Assembly: GCF_009649845.1 (NCBI RefSeq)
Contig: NZ_WJIE01000006.1
Span: 434,001 to 498,000, forward strand
Direction of reading: 5' to 3'
Source of the DNA: Polyangium spumosum
Lineage (GTDB): Bacteria > Myxococcota_A > Polyangia > Polyangiales > Polyangiaceae
Length of the DNA: 64,000 nt
How positions within the stretch are numbered: the first letter of the stretch is position 1; each line of letters starts with the position of its first letter. A program made the position numbers and the translations under genes. The notes beneath the pieces are model-generated. The model saw nothing but the letters and a program-made list of their open reading frames with translations. It did no database searches and had not been told where the DNA came from. Shown here one piece after another: positions 1-10,546 of this stretch.

Positions 1-856
1 AGCTGCACGTCTCACCCCGGTGGGTTTCACAGCTCCAGTTGCCGCACACCGGGCCGCAGGCGCCGCAATCCAGCGAGCAGGTCGAGCAGGTCTCGTCGTT
101 GTCGCAGGTGCCATTGCCGCACCAGGTGCACGCTCCACAGTCCTGGGAGCAGGTCGAGCAGGTCTCGTTGTTGTCGCAGGCGCCGTTGCCGCAGCAGCTC
201 CCGCAATCGCCGGGGCAGCTCGAGCAGGTCTCGCCGGTATCGCAGACCTTGTTCCAACAACCGATGTTTCCCGACGCGTAGAGGTGCCGCGCGTATTGCA
301 TCGCGGGGCCGACGCCATTCACGGTCTGCCAGGGGGAATAAGTCGTCACGGCTCCATAGGCATCCGTGAACGTGCCCCCGAAGTTGCCGGCCCGGTAGCT
401 CGCGACGAAGTGGTTCCACTTGCCAATGCAAGTCTTGCTATAGGGGAAATAGTTCGTCTGCCAGATCCGACAATACGCGTTGAGATCCACGGTCTGGCCG
501 CTGCTCGAATGGTGCGCGAAGCAGATCCGGTTGCCTTGCAGGTTCGGCTGATCATGGAGAATGAGGAGCAGCGGGCTGTCGTAACACGAGATGGTCCCGA
601 GCGCCTGCGCCGCCTCGCCCACGTTCTCCTCGTCGCCTTGCGCCTCGACGTCCGGAGCGGGCATCGCCGGGTACATGACCTCGGCCAAGGTGAGCTCGCG
701 GGTGTACACCTTCTCCGACCCGTCCTCCTGGAACACGACGACGGTCTCGGTGAAGACCTCGCCCTCCGCCGCGCCCTCGACCGGATCGGCGACCTCCGCC
801 GCGCAGCCGAAAAATCCCGCCGAGCACAGAACCAAAGCCGTCGCTTGCTTGAACAA
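1..856 (-). CDS. Cys-rich lipoprotein with crystallin-like domain (3' end outside window)
   Basis: The gene runs off the left edge, so its C-terminus is missing. I place the start at a TTG (856) because a GGAGG sits about 8 bases upstream; an in-frame GTG lies at 874. Residues 1-18 look like a lipoprotein signal ending in GFFGC. Residues 91-165 carry the aromatic/Gly pattern of beta/gamma-crystallin or inhibitor I36 domains (HDQPNLQGN, YRAGNFGGTF). From residue 204 onward there are repeats of the form CGNGxCDNxETCSTCSxDCG, a Cys-rich module common in secreted myxobacterial proteins. It is probably an envelope or extracellular protein; its target is unknown. The crystallin assignment is from pattern only. 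Confidence 0.7.
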   Translation of the reverse strand, partial: MFKQATALVLCSAGFFGCAAEVADPVEGAAEGEVFTETVVVFQEDGSEKVYTRELTLAEVMYPAMPAPDVEAQGDEENVGEAAQALGTISCYDSPLLLILHDQPNLQGNRICFAHHSSSGQTVDLNAYCRIWQTNYFPYSKTCIGKWNHFVASYRAGNFGGTFTDAYGAVTTYSPWQTVNGVGPAMQYARHLYASGNIGCWNKVCDTGETCSSCPGDCGSCCGNGACDNNETCSTCSQDCGACTWCGNGTCDNDETCSTCSLDCGACGPVCGNWSCETHRGETCS

Positions 857-1009
857 GGCACATCCCTCCGTCACGTTTGGCCCCTCCAAGAGCAGCGTTC
901 GTGCCCAGCTCGAAATGTGGAGATTCGCGGGCTCTCCCGCCTTCCGGCGGCGCACGCCCGCGGGCCGCACGCGGGCGGTCCCACCGACGTCACACGCGAG
1001 GGACACGCC

Positions 1010-4000
1010 TCAGGGACGCGCCGCGTGGGCCTGCTCGACGCGCCGCTGGCAGCTCTCCAGATCGGCCCGCGCCATGGCCTCGGAGACGTTCAGGATCTCG
1101 ATCCGGCGCTCGACCGGCATGCAATACGTGGTCGCCGACCAGAGCTTCGGATCCGACGTCCCGGCGAGCGGCTCGAGGTCGGTCCACAACCACGCGGTCC
1201 CGTCCTCCGCCGCGGCGACGACGCTCTTGCCATCCGCGCGGAACGACGCACGATTGTAGCCTTTTTCCGCCCCGCGCAAAACCACCGGCTCGCCCGTCCC
1301 GTCCACATTCCAGATGCGGACCGTCTTGTCTTGCGAGGCCGTGACGATGCGCCCGCCATCAGGACTGAACTCCGCCCAGTTTACCCAATGCCGGTGACCC
1401 CGAAGGGCGAAGAGCTCCACGCCGTCCTCGACACGAAAGACGCGCGCCGTATTGTCCCACGAGGCCGTGACGATGCGCTCGCCGTCGGGGCTCCACACCG
1501 CCGAGCCAACCGTGTCCTCGTGCCCGCGGAGCACGAGCGGCGGCGCGCGGCCCTCGACGCTCCAGATACGCGCGGTCCTGTCGGCCGACGCCGTCACGAG
1601 ACGCTCCCCGTCGGGGCTCCACGATACGCACCAGACCGTATCCTCGTGATCTCGGAACACGAAGGGCGCGGATTCGCCCTCGGCATTCCATATCCGCGCC
1701 GTCCTGTCCGCCGAAGCCGTGGCGATTCGCTTGCCGTCGGGGCTCCACACCACCGACCAGACCGTGTCCTCGTGCCCACGAAAGACACGCGAGGGCGCCC
1801 CGCCGTCGGCGCTCCAGAAACGCGCGGTCCTGTCGTCCGACGCGGTGGCGATGCGTTTGCCGTCGGGGCTCCACACCGCCGACCAGACCGCATCGTCGTG
1901 ACCCCGCAGGACGAAAAGCGCCTCCTCGCCGCGCTCGCTCCAGATGCGCGCGGTCCTGTCCGCCGACGCGGTAAGGATTCGCTGCCCGTCGGGCCGAAAC
2001 AAGGCGGATGACACGGTATCCTCGTGGCCACGAAGAACCACGGGTCGATGTGCCCCGCCATGGGCCCGGTACATCCGCGCCGTCTTGTCCTTCGACGCCG
2101 TGACCACACGCTGCCCGTCGGGGCTCCATTCCGCGGACCAGACCGAATCGCCGTGCCCGCGGAGCACCAGCGGCTCGCCCTTGCCGTCCGCCCTCCATAC
2201 CCGCGCCGTGAAATCCTGCGAGGTCGTGACGACGTATTCGCCGCCGGGATCGAAGCTCGCGGACCAGAGCCAGTTGTCGTGACCGCGGAGTACCAGCGGG
2301 TCGCCCTTTCCGTCCGCCCGCCATATTCGCGCGGTCTTGTCCCTCGAGGCCGAGACGATGCGCTGGCCGTCGGCGCTCCACGCCGCCGAGCTCACGACGT
2401 CCTCGTGTCCACGAAAAACGAGCGATTCGCGCGTCGCATCGAGCTCGTGCACACGAATCGTCCTGTCCCTCGACGCGGTCACGACGCGCCGGCCGTCGGG
2501 GCTCCACCCCGCCGAAAGGACCCCGGCCTCGTGGCCACGCAAGACGAGGATCTCTTTTCCACTCTCGGCGCTCCATACCCGCGCCGTCCCATCCTCCGAC
2601 GCCGTGACGATCCGCCCGCCTTCCGGGCTCCACGCCGCCGACCAGACCCGGTCCTCATGCCCTCGAAGGGCCATGGTTTGTCCGGTCCCATCCGCATTCC
2701 ATACCCGCGCCGTCCTGTCCTCCGACGCGGTGACGATGCGTCTCCCCTCGGGGCTCCACGCCGCCCACCAGACCCGGCCTTCGTGACCGCGGAGAGGGAT
2801 GGTTTGTCCAGTCCCATTTGCATTCCATACCCGGACGATCCGGTCGTCCGACGTCGTGACGATACGCGCGCCGTCGGGGCTCCACGCCGCGCGCGTCAGC
2901 GGCTCCGGATGCGTGAGCACCACCTCCGCCGCGCCGGCTTCGAGCGCCCAGCGCGATAGCTCCGCCCAGCCCCGCGGCGCGTCGGGCGGCTCGATTTCAC
3001 GAAGGAGCGCGAGCACCGTCGTCGGATCCCCCGAGAGCTCGCGCGCCGCGGCCATTCGTGTCGCATTGCGCGCCTGCCGAGCCTCCGCTTGCGCCCGAAC
3101 GGCCTCACGATCCGCGCGGATCGCCAGATACGACACGACGACCGCGATCGTCGCGAGCGCAGCGAACGCCCCCGCCCCGATACGAAGACGCAGCCGCCGC
3201 GCCCGATCCGCGTAATCGACGACGGCGCCGAGGTACCGCGCCTCGCCTCGCGCGAGCTCCCCCGAAAACCTCGCCTGAAATCGCTGCGCATCCGTCGCCG
3301 CCTGCCCGCGCCAGAGCAGATCGTCCGACGCGCCGCTCGCCTGCCATTCCCGCGCCGCGTGCCGCAACCGCGATAAAAATGCCGCGTCCTCCCCGTTTTC
3401 GTCGAGCCACCGCGCGAGCGAGGGCCAGCCGCCGATCAGCGACTCGTGCACGATCTCGACCCGCGCGTCCGCCTTCCCGCCGCCCTCGACCGAGAGCAGC
3501 CGCGCCTCGATCAAGCGCCCGAGCCCCCGCTCCATCTCCGCGGGCGCGCCGAGCTCGCCGAGCTCGCCGAGCGTCGCGAGCGCCCGCGTGCGCTCGGGCG
3601 TGACGAGCCGGAGCAGCGCCGCGCGCGCGAGCTTGCGCTCCTCGGGGGACATGGCCGCGAGCACCGCCTCCGCGTGGCCCGAGAGCGCCCCGGTCACGCC
3701 GCCCATGCGACGATGACTCTCCTCCGTCAAGATGCGCCGCTCCCGATCCCGCGTCTCCCACAGCCGCGCCGCGGTGAACGAGAGCAATGGCAGCGCCCCG
3801 GTCGTGTGCTCCAGCGTGTCGAGCATCTCCTCGACGAGCGCGGGGCTCTCGAATGCGTGGTCGACCGCCTCCAGCGGACGCACGAGCGCCTCCCGCAACC
3901 CCTCTCGGTCCATCGGCGCGAGCAGCATGATTCCACGGCTGAATGCGCCGAGCAGCCCGCGCGCCTCGGCCACCCGGTCGAGGAAATCGCTCCGGATCGC

Positions 4001-5512
4001 GACGATCACCCGCAAGGGCGACCCCGCGTCGTCGGCCACGCCCGCGAGGCACGAGAAAAACGCGAGGCGCTCCTCGGCGCTCGCCAGCGTGAAGAGCTCT
4101 TCGAGCTGGTCCACGAAGAGCACGATACGTTTTTGCTTCCGCCGAGCGCGCATCCGTAATCGTGTCCCGACGAGCCCGGGCTCCCGCGCGAGCCTCGTGA
4201 CGAGCCCCTCGCGATCCTCGGCGAGCGGCGCCTCCCGCGGGGCCACCGCTGCCTGCGCGTCGTGGCTCGACGTGTCCGGGGCCCGCGAAAGCAGGAGCTC
4301 GGCGAGCGCGCAAAGCGGCCTCGGACCCGGGCGGATCGTGAAGGCCTCCACGGCGTCGCCCGAGCGCCCGAGCGCGGGGATCACGCCCGCGCGCACGAAG
4401 GACGATTTCCCCGCTCCCGACGGCCCCACGACGGCGATGAGCGGCTCCTCGGCGAGCCTCCCGACGACCTCCGCGATCGCGCGGGAACGACCAAAAAACC
4501 GGGAGGCATCGCTCTGCTGAAATGCGGACAGGCCCGCGTACGGGTTCTGCGCTTCGCCCGCTCGCGCCCGCCCCGACGTGGGCAGGAGCGCTTCGAGCTC
4601 GTCGAGCAACACGCGGGCGCTCTCCAGCCGATCTTCCTTTTGCTCGATGAGGCAACGGTCGATGATCGAGCCGAGCTTGCCGAGGTCGGGCCGCAGCTCG
4701 CGCAGGCTGGGCATCGGCGGGCGGCGCTCGCCGGAAGGGGCGTTCGCCAGGGGGTTTTCCCCGAGCACGAGCTCGGCCAGGAGGACACCTACGGCCCAGA
4801 TATCGGTCCGGTGATCGACGGGCGAACCCTCCCATTGCTCGGGCGACATGTACGACGTGGTCCCGATCCGCGCGCCCTCCGCGGTCAGGGCCGGATCGTC
4901 GTCGTCCGGATCGTTCGCCCCGTGCGTCGTCGTCTCCGGCGCGCCCACGCGCTTCGCGATCCCGAAATCGAGCACCTTCACCACGCCCGCACGGGTGAGC
5001 AGAATGTTCGCCGGCTTCAAATCGCGGTGAACGATGCCTCGCTCGTGCGCGAAGACGAGCGCGCGCGCGACCGGGATCACGAGCTCGACGGCGCGGCTCG
5101 GGGAGAGCCCTCGGCGCCCGTGGTCCTCGGCGAGCAGGACGTCGAGCGTCTCGCCCTCCAGGTATTCGAGGACGAGGTACGGCTTTCCGAAATGCTCGCC
5201 GAGCTCGTGGATGACCACGATGTTCTCGTGCGAAAGTTCCGCCGTGGCGCGCGCCTCGACCAGGAATCGCTCGGCGCGCGCGCCCGTGTGCTCGGTGATC
5301 AGCTTCAGGGCGACCCGGCGGCCGAGCGACCGGTCCCGGGCGAGGAAAACCGTCCCCATGCCGCCCCGGCCGAGCGGCCGAATGATCTCGTAATGCCGGA
5401 GGATCGATCCCGGTCCGATCGACGCCTCACGCGTGGGGCGCGGGTGGGGCGCCGTACCGTCCACGGTGGCCACGGTCGCCGCGGGATCCCGGGGGCCGAA
5501 CTCCTTCGTCAC
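1010..5512 (-). CDS. Ser/Thr protein kinase with STAND-type ATPase and 14 WD40 repeats
   Basis: 1500 residues from a GTG start. The N-terminal kinase (about 40-300) has the Gly loop GRGGMG, catalytic [11 protein letters not shown] near 160 and DFG near 183, so it should be active. An ATPase of the STAND/nSTAND type follows (about 335-740) with Walker [10 protein letters not shown] near 362 and a VDQLEELF Walker B-like segment. A hydrophobic helix near 777-797 probably anchors it in the inner membrane. From about 855 to the end are 14 WD40 repeats of 42 residues, each with RGHED, WSPDG and TARIW signatures, enough for two seven-blade propellers. Such proteins are typical myxobacterial signal-sensing kinases; the propellers probably bind protein partners. 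The ligand is unknown. Confidence 0.92.
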   Translation of the reverse strand: MTKEFGPRDPAATVATVDGTAPHPRPTREASIGPGSILRHYEIIRPLGRGGMGTVFLARDRSLGRRVALKLITEHTGARAERFLVEARATAELSHENIVVIHELGEHFGKPYLVLEYLEGETLDVLLAEDHGRRGLSPSRAVELVIPVARALVFAHERGIVHRDLKPANILLTRAGVVKVLDFGIAKRVGAPETTTHGANDPDDDDPALTAEGARIGTTSYMSPEQWEGSPVDHRTDIWAVGVLLAELVLGENPLANAPSGERRPPMPSLRELRPDLGKLGSIIDRCLIEQKEDRLESARVLLDELEALLPTSGRARAGEAQNPYAGLSAFQQSDASRFFGRSRAIAEVVGRLAEEPLIAVVGPSGAGKSSFVRAGVIPALGRSGDAVEAFTIRPGPRPLCALAELLLSRAPDTSSHDAQAAVAPREAPLAEDREGLVTRLAREPGLVGTRLRMRARRKQKRIVLFVDQLEELFTLASAEERLAFFSCLAGVADDAGSPLRVIVAIRSDFLDRVAEARGLLGAFSRGIMLLAPMDREGLREALVRPLEAVDHAFESPALVEEMLDTLEHTTGALPLLSFTAARLWETRDRERRILTEESHRRMGGVTGALSGHAEAVLAAMSPEERKLARAALLRLVTPERTRALATLGELGELGAPAEMERGLGRLIEARLLSVEGGGKADARVEIVHESLIGGWPSLARWLDENGEDAAFLSRLRHAAREWQASGASDDLLWRGQAATDAQRFQARFSGELARGEARYLGAVVDYADRARRLRLRIGAGAFAALATIAVVVSYLAIRADREAVRAQAEARQARNATRMAAARELSGDPTTVLALLREIEPPDAPRGWAELSRWALEAGAAEVVLTHPEPLTRAAWSPDGARIVTTSDDRIVRVWNANGTGQTIPLRGHEGRVWWAAWSPEGRRIVTASEDRTARVWNADGTGQTMALRGHEDRVWSAAWSPEGGRIVTASEDGTARVWSAESGKEILVLRGHEAGVLSAGWSPDGRRVVTASRDRTIRVHELDATRESLVFRGHEDVVSSAAWSADGQRIVSASRDKTARIWRADGKGDPLVLRGHDNWLWSASFDPGGEYVVTTSQDFTARVWRADGKGEPLVLRGHGDSVWSAEWSPDGQRVVTASKDKTARMYRAHGGAHRPVVLRGHEDTVSSALFRPDGQRILTASADRTARIWSERGEEALFVLRGHDDAVWSAVWSPDGKRIATASDDRTARFWSADGGAPSRVFRGHEDTVWSVVWSPDGKRIATASADRTARIWNAEGESAPFVFRDHEDTVWCVSWSPDGERLVTASADRTARIWSVEGRAPPLVLRGHEDTVGSAVWSPDGERIVTASWDNTARVFRVEDGVELFALRGHRHWVNWAEFSPDGGRIVTASQDKTVRIWNVDGTGEPVVLRGAEKGYNRASFRADGKSVVAAAEDGTAWLWTDLEPLAGTSDPKLWSATTYCMPVERRIEILNVSEAMARADLESCQRRVEQAHAARP

Positions 5513-5599
5513 GCGCTCGACTCTACACGGGATTGCGGGCCGCCCCCTCGCTTGTTAGCATCGGCTGCCCCGGGCCGCCGGCCCAGCGAGACGCCGCGC

Positions 5600-6919
5600 A
5601 TGAGCACCACCGAGGAGAAAGCCCCTGTCGTCCGGCGGGGTCCGGCGCGGGCCCCGCGGCTTCGCCTGGTGTATTCGGGCGACGTGCTCGTCCCGCCTTC
5701 GACGTTCGTGGTCTCGCACGGCGAGACGCCCATCGGGCGTGATGTCCCCGCGGGTGTTCGGCTCGCGCAGGACGGCCGCGCCTCGCGCCTGCACGCGACC
5801 TTGCACCGCGGCGCGCTCGGCATGCTGCGGATCGTCGACGAAAAAAGCCGCAATGGCACCTACGTCAATGGGCGGCGCGTCGAGGAGGCCTCCCTCGCGG
5901 ACGGCGATGTCCTCTCGGTCGGCGATTCTCATTTCGTCGTCCGACTCGAGCCGGAGGACCTCGGCGACGCGCCCGTGCCGGCCCTCGTCGGCACCGCGCC
6001 GTGCATGCGCGCGCTCCGCAGGGCCATCCACGAGGTCGCGCCCACGCGGGCGACGGTCTCGATCCTCGGCGAGAGCGGGTGCGGCAAGGAGGTCGTCGCG
6101 CGCGCGCTCCACGACCTCGGCCGCCCCCAGGGGCCGTTTGTCGCGGTCAATTGCAGCGCCATCCCGGAGACCCTGGCCGAGAGCCAGCTCTTCGGCCACG
6201 TCGCCGGCGCCTTCACCGGGGCCGTGGCCCGCCCCGGGCTCTTCCGCGCGGCGCACGGAGGCACGCTTTTCCTCGACGAGATCGGCGACCTGCCGCCCGC
6301 CCTTCAACCCAAGCTCCTCCGCGCGATCGAAGACCACGCCGTTCTCCCCGTCGGCGCCACGAGCCCGATTGCGTGTGACGTGCGAATCGTCGCCGCCACG
6401 AACCGAGACCTCCGGGCCGCGGTCGAAGGCGGGGCCTTCCGAGGCGACCTCTTCGCGCGGATCTCCACCTTCCTGCTGGAAATCCCCCCCTTGCGCGCGC
6501 GCCGCGAGGACATCCTCGAGCTCCTCCTCCACGCGCTCGGCGCGCCTCGCCGGCGCCTCTCGTCCGCGCTCGCGGAGGCCTTGCTCCTGCACCCGTGGCC
6601 CTTCAATGTCCGGGAGGTCCTCGCGCTCGCCGCGCAGCTCCGCATTCGCGGCGGCAGTGCGGACGTGCTCGACCTCGACCTCGTCGAAGGTCGTCTCACG
6701 CCCGCGCCGGCCGCGACGGGCGACACGGACGAGGACGACGAGCGCGAGGAAGCCGCCGCCGAGAAGGAGCCGCCGCCGGGCCGCGTGGAGCTCGAGGCGC
6801 TGCTTCAGAAGCACCGGGGCGTCGTCGCGGACGTGGCCCGCGTGATGCGCCGGTCGCGCAAGCAGGTGTATCGGTGGATCACGGAGCACGGGGTCGACGT
6901 GCGGCGCTTTCGGGGGTGA
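5600..6919 (+). CDS. FHA-domain sigma-54-dependent transcriptional activator
   Basis: 439 residues. The reading frame stays open far upstream, but that part is antisense to the kinase gene; the ATG at 5600 begins the recognisable protein. Residues about 20-115 form an FHA domain (IGRDV, SRLH, NGTYVNG), which binds phosphothreonine. An AAA+ domain follows with Walker A GESGCGKE at 157-164, the sigma-54 contact loop GAFTGA at 203-208 and LFLDEIGDL as Walker B. The C-terminus has a Fis-type helix-turn-helix (about 405-435). It is divergent from the 1500-residue kinase with only 87 bp between starts, so that kinase is a plausible source of the phospho-signal; this partner assignment is inference. 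Confidence 0.93.
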   Translation: MSTTEEKAPVVRRGPARAPRLRLVYSGDVLVPPSTFVVSHGETPIGRDVPAGVRLAQDGRASRLHATLHRGALGMLRIVDEKSRNGTYVNGRRVEEASLADGDVLSVGDSHFVVRLEPEDLGDAPVPALVGTAPCMRALRRAIHEVAPTRATVSILGESGCGKEVVARALHDLGRPQGPFVAVNCSAIPETLAESQLFGHVAGAFTGAVARPGLFRAAHGGTLFLDEIGDLPPALQPKLLRAIEDHAVLPVGATSPIACDVRIVAATNRDLRAAVEGGAFRGDLFARISTFLLEIPPLRARREDILELLLHALGAPRRRLSSALAEALLLHPWPFNVREVLALAAQLRIRGGSADVLDLDLVEGRLTPAPAATGDTDEDDEREEAAAEKEPPPGRVELEALLQKHRGVVADVARVMRRSRKQVYRWITEHGVDVRRFRG

Positions 6920-6946
6920 GTCGTCTCGGCGAAAATCGAGCCGACC

Positions 6947-7945
6947 TCAACGCGCCGCGGTGAGCGGCAAGCAATGGCGCAAGGCCTGTCGGACCGTCGC
7001 GAAGGTGCGGAGCCCGCCGAGGTCGATCGGGGAGGCCGACAAGGTCCGCGCCACCTCGCCGCGTATGCCGGAGAGGTGGCATTTCGCGCCGAGCAGCTCC
7101 ACCGCCGACACGATGCGCAAGAGCGCGTCCGCCGTCTCGGCGTCCACCGTATCGACGCCCGTCACGTCGAGGATCACGCTCCGCGTCGACGAACGGATGA
7201 CCTCCTCGAGCAGCGTCGCCGTGATCGTCTGCGTTCGCCGCGGGGAGAGCGCGCCGATGATCGGCATCGCAAGGACGCCGTCCCAGACGCGCAGGAGCGG
7301 CGTGGACAATCGCTCGAGGGATCGCTCGAGCTCCTTTTGAATCGTGCTGCCCGTCGCCGCGAGCGCGCGTCGGTAGGGATCTGCCCGCGTGTCCCACGCG
7401 TCTTCCGGCTGGATCTCCCAGCGGCACACCTCCGCGCCGGCCGCGGCGCATTGCGTCTCCACGCAGAGCATCGGCCGATCCATGAACGCCGACGCGTAAC
7501 CGGAGGCGTATCCCGCCAGCGTGAAGCATACCGGGGCGCCGCTCTCGCCGATGTGCTCCCGATGGATCTCCGCCTCGTAGGAGCTCTCCCACGCGCCGTA
7601 CATGTGGAACGACCCCTCGGCTCGATTGAAATGGAGGTGCTCCGGCTTCGCGAGGACGAGCCCCTCCCATGAATGGAGCACCGGGCCCGACCCGACACGA
7701 TCTTCGTCCGTGTCCCAATCGAACATGGCGTTGAGCGCGACGTAATCGCCTTGCCCACACCGATGACCGAACTGCGCGAGGACGCTGTTCGTCATCTCGA
7801 GGCCGAGCCGCTCGAACAGCAATGCGCGCAGCACGCCGAACGCAGCCTGCCGGAAGATCAACATCCGATCCGGGCCGAGGCGGATCTGGCCCTCGTGGGG
7901 GGAGAACTCCAGCATCTTACGAAGGTCGATCTCGCCAATTTTCAT
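6947..7945 (-). CDS. XylR N-terminal/V4R sensor domain fused to an RsbR-type STAS domain
   Basis: 332 residues from the ATG at 7945; an in-frame upstream extension has no typical start signal. Residues 1-195 match the sensory half of XylR/DmpR regulators: [12 protein letters not shown] at the front and a V4R module with [13 protein letters not shown]. The zinc ligands known from this family are in place: C140, E163, C166 and C174. Instead of the usual sigma-54 AAA+ domain, residues about 222-325 form a STAS domain like that of RsbR/RsbS ([10 protein letters not shown], with T262 as the likely phospho-site). It probably detects a small hydrophobic molecule and passes the signal into a partner-switching or stressosome-like pathway. 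No cognate RsbT-type kinase is adjacent. Confidence 0.82.
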   Translation of the reverse strand: MKIGEIDLRKMLEFSPHEGQIRLGPDRMLIFRQAAFGVLRALLFERLGLEMTNSVLAQFGHRCGQGDYVALNAMFDWDTDEDRVGSGPVLHSWEGLVLAKPEHLHFNRAEGSFHMYGAWESSYEAEIHREHIGESGAPVCFTLAGYASGYASAFMDRPMLCVETQCAAAGAEVCRWEIQPEDAWDTRADPYRRALAATGSTIQKELERSLERLSTPLLRVWDGVLAMPIIGALSPRRTQTITATLLEEVIRSSTRSVILDVTGVDTVDAETADALLRIVSAVELLGAKCHLSGIRGEVARTLSASPIDLGGLRTFATVRQALRHCLPLTAAR

Positions 7946-8048
7946 ACAGGACGGAAAACTGACTGGGTTCCTGGGATTGTCAACCACGTTCCCGGAGGCG
8001 ACATCTCCCTCGCTCCCCCGCAGAAAAGGCGGTACATCCTCCCCCGGC

Positions 8049-9248
8049 ATGCGTCTCCGCGCCCCCGCTTTTGCCCTCGCCGCTCTGCTCCTCCTCTCGG
8101 CTGCGCCCGCCCTCGCCGATCGTGTCGTCGTCCTGCCTTCGCAGGGCGGCGCGGCGCCGGCGGCGCGCCTCGGGCTCGATCAGGACCTCATGCGTGGGGC
8201 GGCCTCGTTCAACCATCAAATCGCCTCCGAGGTCGAGACCCACGCGGCCCTCGTCCGCATCGCCGACGGCGTCGCCGATACCCCCGAGGAGTTCGCCTCC
8301 GTCGCCAATCTCCTCCGCGCGAGCTGGATCCTCGCCGCCAAAGTCGAGCCGGCACAGGCCACCACCCGCGTCGAGATCTCCGCCTACCTCGCCACCCTCG
8401 GCCGCGTCGAGTCCGTCGCCCGCGACGTCGACCCCCAGAAACAAGCCACCCAGGTCCAGGAGATGCTCGCCGTCCTCATGCGCCCCGAGGGCGTCGGCGT
8501 CGGCGCTTTGCCCTGGGAACAGGCCCTCCCGCCGCCTCCGCCCCCGCCTCCCATCCCGCCTCCGCCGCCGCCTCCTCCGCCGCCTCCTCCGCCCCCGGTC
8601 GGCGCCGCGCCGCCCTTCGACATGAGCCAGTTCATGCCTCCGCCGCCTCCTCCGCCGCCGCCGCAGCCGGCCAAAAACGAGGTCACCATGAACTACCTCG
8701 GCGGCTCCCAGAAGGCCGTCTGGCCTCCGTACACCGCGGGCAAGCCCGTCTTTTTGACCGCCCTCCTCGGCGTCTCCGGGGCCGCCTCGTCGCCGGGAGG
8801 CGCCGCCGGCAGCTCCGGGGCGTTCGCCTTTGGCGTGCGGGGCGGTTATGCGATCGGCGCGTCGGGGCTCGAGCTCTTCGCCGGCCTCGCGGGCAACGTC
8901 GCCGGCCCCCCCGCCTTGTGGGTCGACGTCGGCGGCCGCTGGCTCTTTTCTCCCATGATCCGGACCGCGCCCGACGGCCGCAAGGAGGGTTTTTCCTTTC
9001 ACGTCGGCCCCGAGCTCTTCCTCGGCCCCTTCGTCCGCCTCGGCAGCACCGTCACCGCGCCGAACGGCGTCACCTACGAGGGGCGCAGCACGGGGCATTT
9101 CTCCATCGGCGCCGCCCTCGACCTCGTCTTCGGCATCACGCCGTCGCTGCGCATCGACACCCAGCTCGGCAACCTCCGCTTCGTGCCCACGGACGACGGC
9201 ACCATCGTCCTCATGGGCGCGACCGCGGGCCTCACGTATCGCTTCTGA
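8049..9248 (+). CDS. Outer-membrane-type protein with polyproline linkers
   Basis: 399 residues from the ATG at 8049, chosen because it is followed at once by a cleavable signal peptide (MRLRAP then a hydrophobic core ending ALA at about 23). Residues about 30-150 form an alpha/beta N-terminal domain resembling those that assess envelope or OMP-assembly proteins (not assigned to a family). Two proline runs of 8 to 14 residues follow (about 160-215), then a C-terminal half with alternating hydrophobic/polar strands ending in TYRF, typical of an outer-membrane beta-barrel. It heads a run of four closely spaced genes (11, 15 and 3 bp gaps). Function is not recognised. Confidence 0.75.
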   Translation: MRLRAPAFALAALLLLSAAPALADRVVVLPSQGGAAPAARLGLDQDLMRGAASFNHQIASEVETHAALVRIADGVADTPEEFASVANLLRASWILAAKVEPAQATTRVEISAYLATLGRVESVARDVDPQKQATQVQEMLAVLMRPEGVGVGALPWEQALPPPPPPPPIPPPPPPPPPPPPPPVGAAPPFDMSQFMPPPPPPPPPQPAKNEVTMNYLGGSQKAVWPPYTAGKPVFLTALLGVSGAASSPGGAAGSSGAFAFGVRGGYAIGASGLELFAGLAGNVAGPPALWVDVGGRWLFSPMIRTAPDGRKEGFSFHVGPELFLGPFVRLGSTVTAPNGVTYEGRSTGHFSIGAALDLVFGITPSLRIDTQLGNLRFVPTDDGTIVLMGATAGLTYRF

Positions 9249-9259
9249 GCCCTCCCGCC

Positions 9260-9736
9260 GTGCCCACGATCGTCCCGCTCCCCACGCGTCGCGCCACGAT
9301 CCGGCTCGCCCGCGCCGTCGCCGCGGCGCTCGTCCCGGGTGACCTCGTGATCCTCGCGGGCGACCTCGGCGCCGGGAAGACCTTCTTCACCCGCGCCCTC
9401 TGCCGCGCCCTCGGCGTCCCCGCGAGCGAGCCCATCACGAGCCCCACCTTCACCCTCGTCCACGAGCACGAAGCGCGCCTGCCGATCGCCCACGCCGACC
9501 TCTACCGCGTCGGCGACGAGGACGAGCTCGCGCAGCTCGGCCTGCGGGATCGGCGCGGCGAGGGGGCCGTGCTCGTCGTCGAGTGGGGCGCGCCGTATGC
9601 GGCGGCGCTCGGCGGGGACGCGCTCTCCGTCACGTTCGAGGTCGCGGCGGATGGGACGAGGCGGGCGCGGCTCGAGGCGGGCGGCGCGCGCGCCTCGGCG
9701 CTGCTCGCGGCCGTGACGGGCGCCGGACGGCCGTGA
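9260..9736 (+). CDS. tsaE: tRNA threonylcarbamoyladenosine biosynthesis ATPase TsaE
   Basis: 158 residues from a GTG start 11 bp after the preceding gene, close to the usual size of about 150. TsaE is the ATPase that, with TsaB, TsaC and TsaD, makes the t6A37 modification of ANN-decoding tRNAs. The family landmarks are present: Walker A GDLGAGKT at 34-41, [10 protein letters not shown], the HADLYR motif and the VVEWG segment near the end. None of the other Tsa genes is nearby; instead the gene sits between an outer-membrane protein and an MlaE-type permease and is probably co-transcribed with them. Confidence 0.93.
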   Translation: MPTIVPLPTRRATIRLARAVAAALVPGDLVILAGDLGAGKTFFTRALCRALGVPASEPITSPTFTLVHEHEARLPIAHADLYRVGDEDELAQLGLRDRRGEGAVLVVEWGAPYAAALGGDALSVTFEVAADGTRRARLEAGGARASALLAAVTGAGRP

Positions 9737-9751
9737 TACAGAGGTCCTCGC

Positions 9752-10543
9752 GTGGACGACTCCGAGCCGAAGCTCTTGCAGCGGATCCTGGATCCCGTGC
9801 TCGGCTTCTTCGAGAACATCGGGACCACGGTGAGCTTGACCTTCCAGACCGTGGCCTGGCTCTTCCGCCCCCCGTTCCGGGCGAGCCAGATGCTCGCCGC
9901 GATGGATTACATCGGCGTGCAGTCGACCTTCCTCGTGGGCCTCACGGGCCTCTTCAGCGGCATGGTCGTCGCGCTCCAGTCGGTCTACGCGCTCAAGCAG
10001 TTCAGCGCCGAGGCGAACGTGGGCGGGATCGTGGCCGTCTCGCTCATGCGTGAGGTCTCGCCCGTGTTCTCGGCGCTCATGATCACGGCGCGGGCGGGCA
10101 GCGGCATGGCGGCCGAGCTCGGCAACATGCGCGTGACCGAGCAGATCGACGCGATCACCACGATGGGCGTGAGCCCGGTGCAGTACCTCCTCTCGCCGCG
10201 CCTGCTCGCGGGCGTGATGATGGGCCCGCTCCTCTGCATGCTTTATTCGACCATCGGCATGATCGGCTGCTACCTCGTGGCCGTCGCCTGGCTCGGCGGC
10301 GACTGGGGGTTTTTCCTGCGCAGCATTCACGACTTCGCCCGCCCGCGTGACCTCTTCATGGGCCTCGTGAAGGGCGCGATTTTTGGTTTCCTGATCGCGT
10401 CGATCGCCTGCCGCCACGGGTATTTCGCGTCCGGCGGCGCGCGCGGCGTGGGTATGGCGACGACGCGGGCCGTCGTCGAGAGCTGCGTGGCCATCCTCGT
10501 GGCCAATTACGTCCTCACGCAGGTGATGCTGGGAGACATGTGA
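9752..10543 (+). CDS. MlaE/YrbE-family ABC transporter permease
   Basis: 263 residues from a GTG start. This is the integral membrane subunit family of MCE/Mla phospholipid transport systems, which move lipids between inner and outer membranes. The protein has the family pattern: an amphipathic N-terminus, about five hydrophobic segments, and the conserved middle region MREVSPVFSALMITARAGS followed by AELGNMRVTEQIDA. An ATPase (MlaF) and an MCE-domain protein (MlaD) normally lie next to it, but the next gene is a methyltransferase, so its partners must be encoded elsewhere. It starts 15 bp after tsaE. Confidence 0.9.
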   Translation: MDDSEPKLLQRILDPVLGFFENIGTTVSLTFQTVAWLFRPPFRASQMLAAMDYIGVQSTFLVGLTGLFSGMVVALQSVYALKQFSAEANVGGIVAVSLMREVSPVFSALMITARAGSGMAAELGNMRVTEQIDAITTMGVSPVQYLLSPRLLAGVMMGPLLCMLYSTIGMIGCYLVAVAWLGGDWGFFLRSIHDFARPRDLFMGLVKGAIFGFLIASIACRHGYFASGGARGVGMATTRAVVESCVAILVANYVLTQVMLGDM

Positions 10544-10546
10544 AGC

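Noticed and set aside
20-2011. Long plus-strand open frame over the WD40 region
   Set aside because: It is antisense to the WD40 repeats of the kinase gene; open only because of GC-rich codon use and repeat periodicity.
4262-5599. Upstream extension of the FHA activator at 5600
   Set aside because: The extra 446 residues are antisense to the kinase domain and Arg/Gly-rich; the FHA protein starts naturally at 5600.
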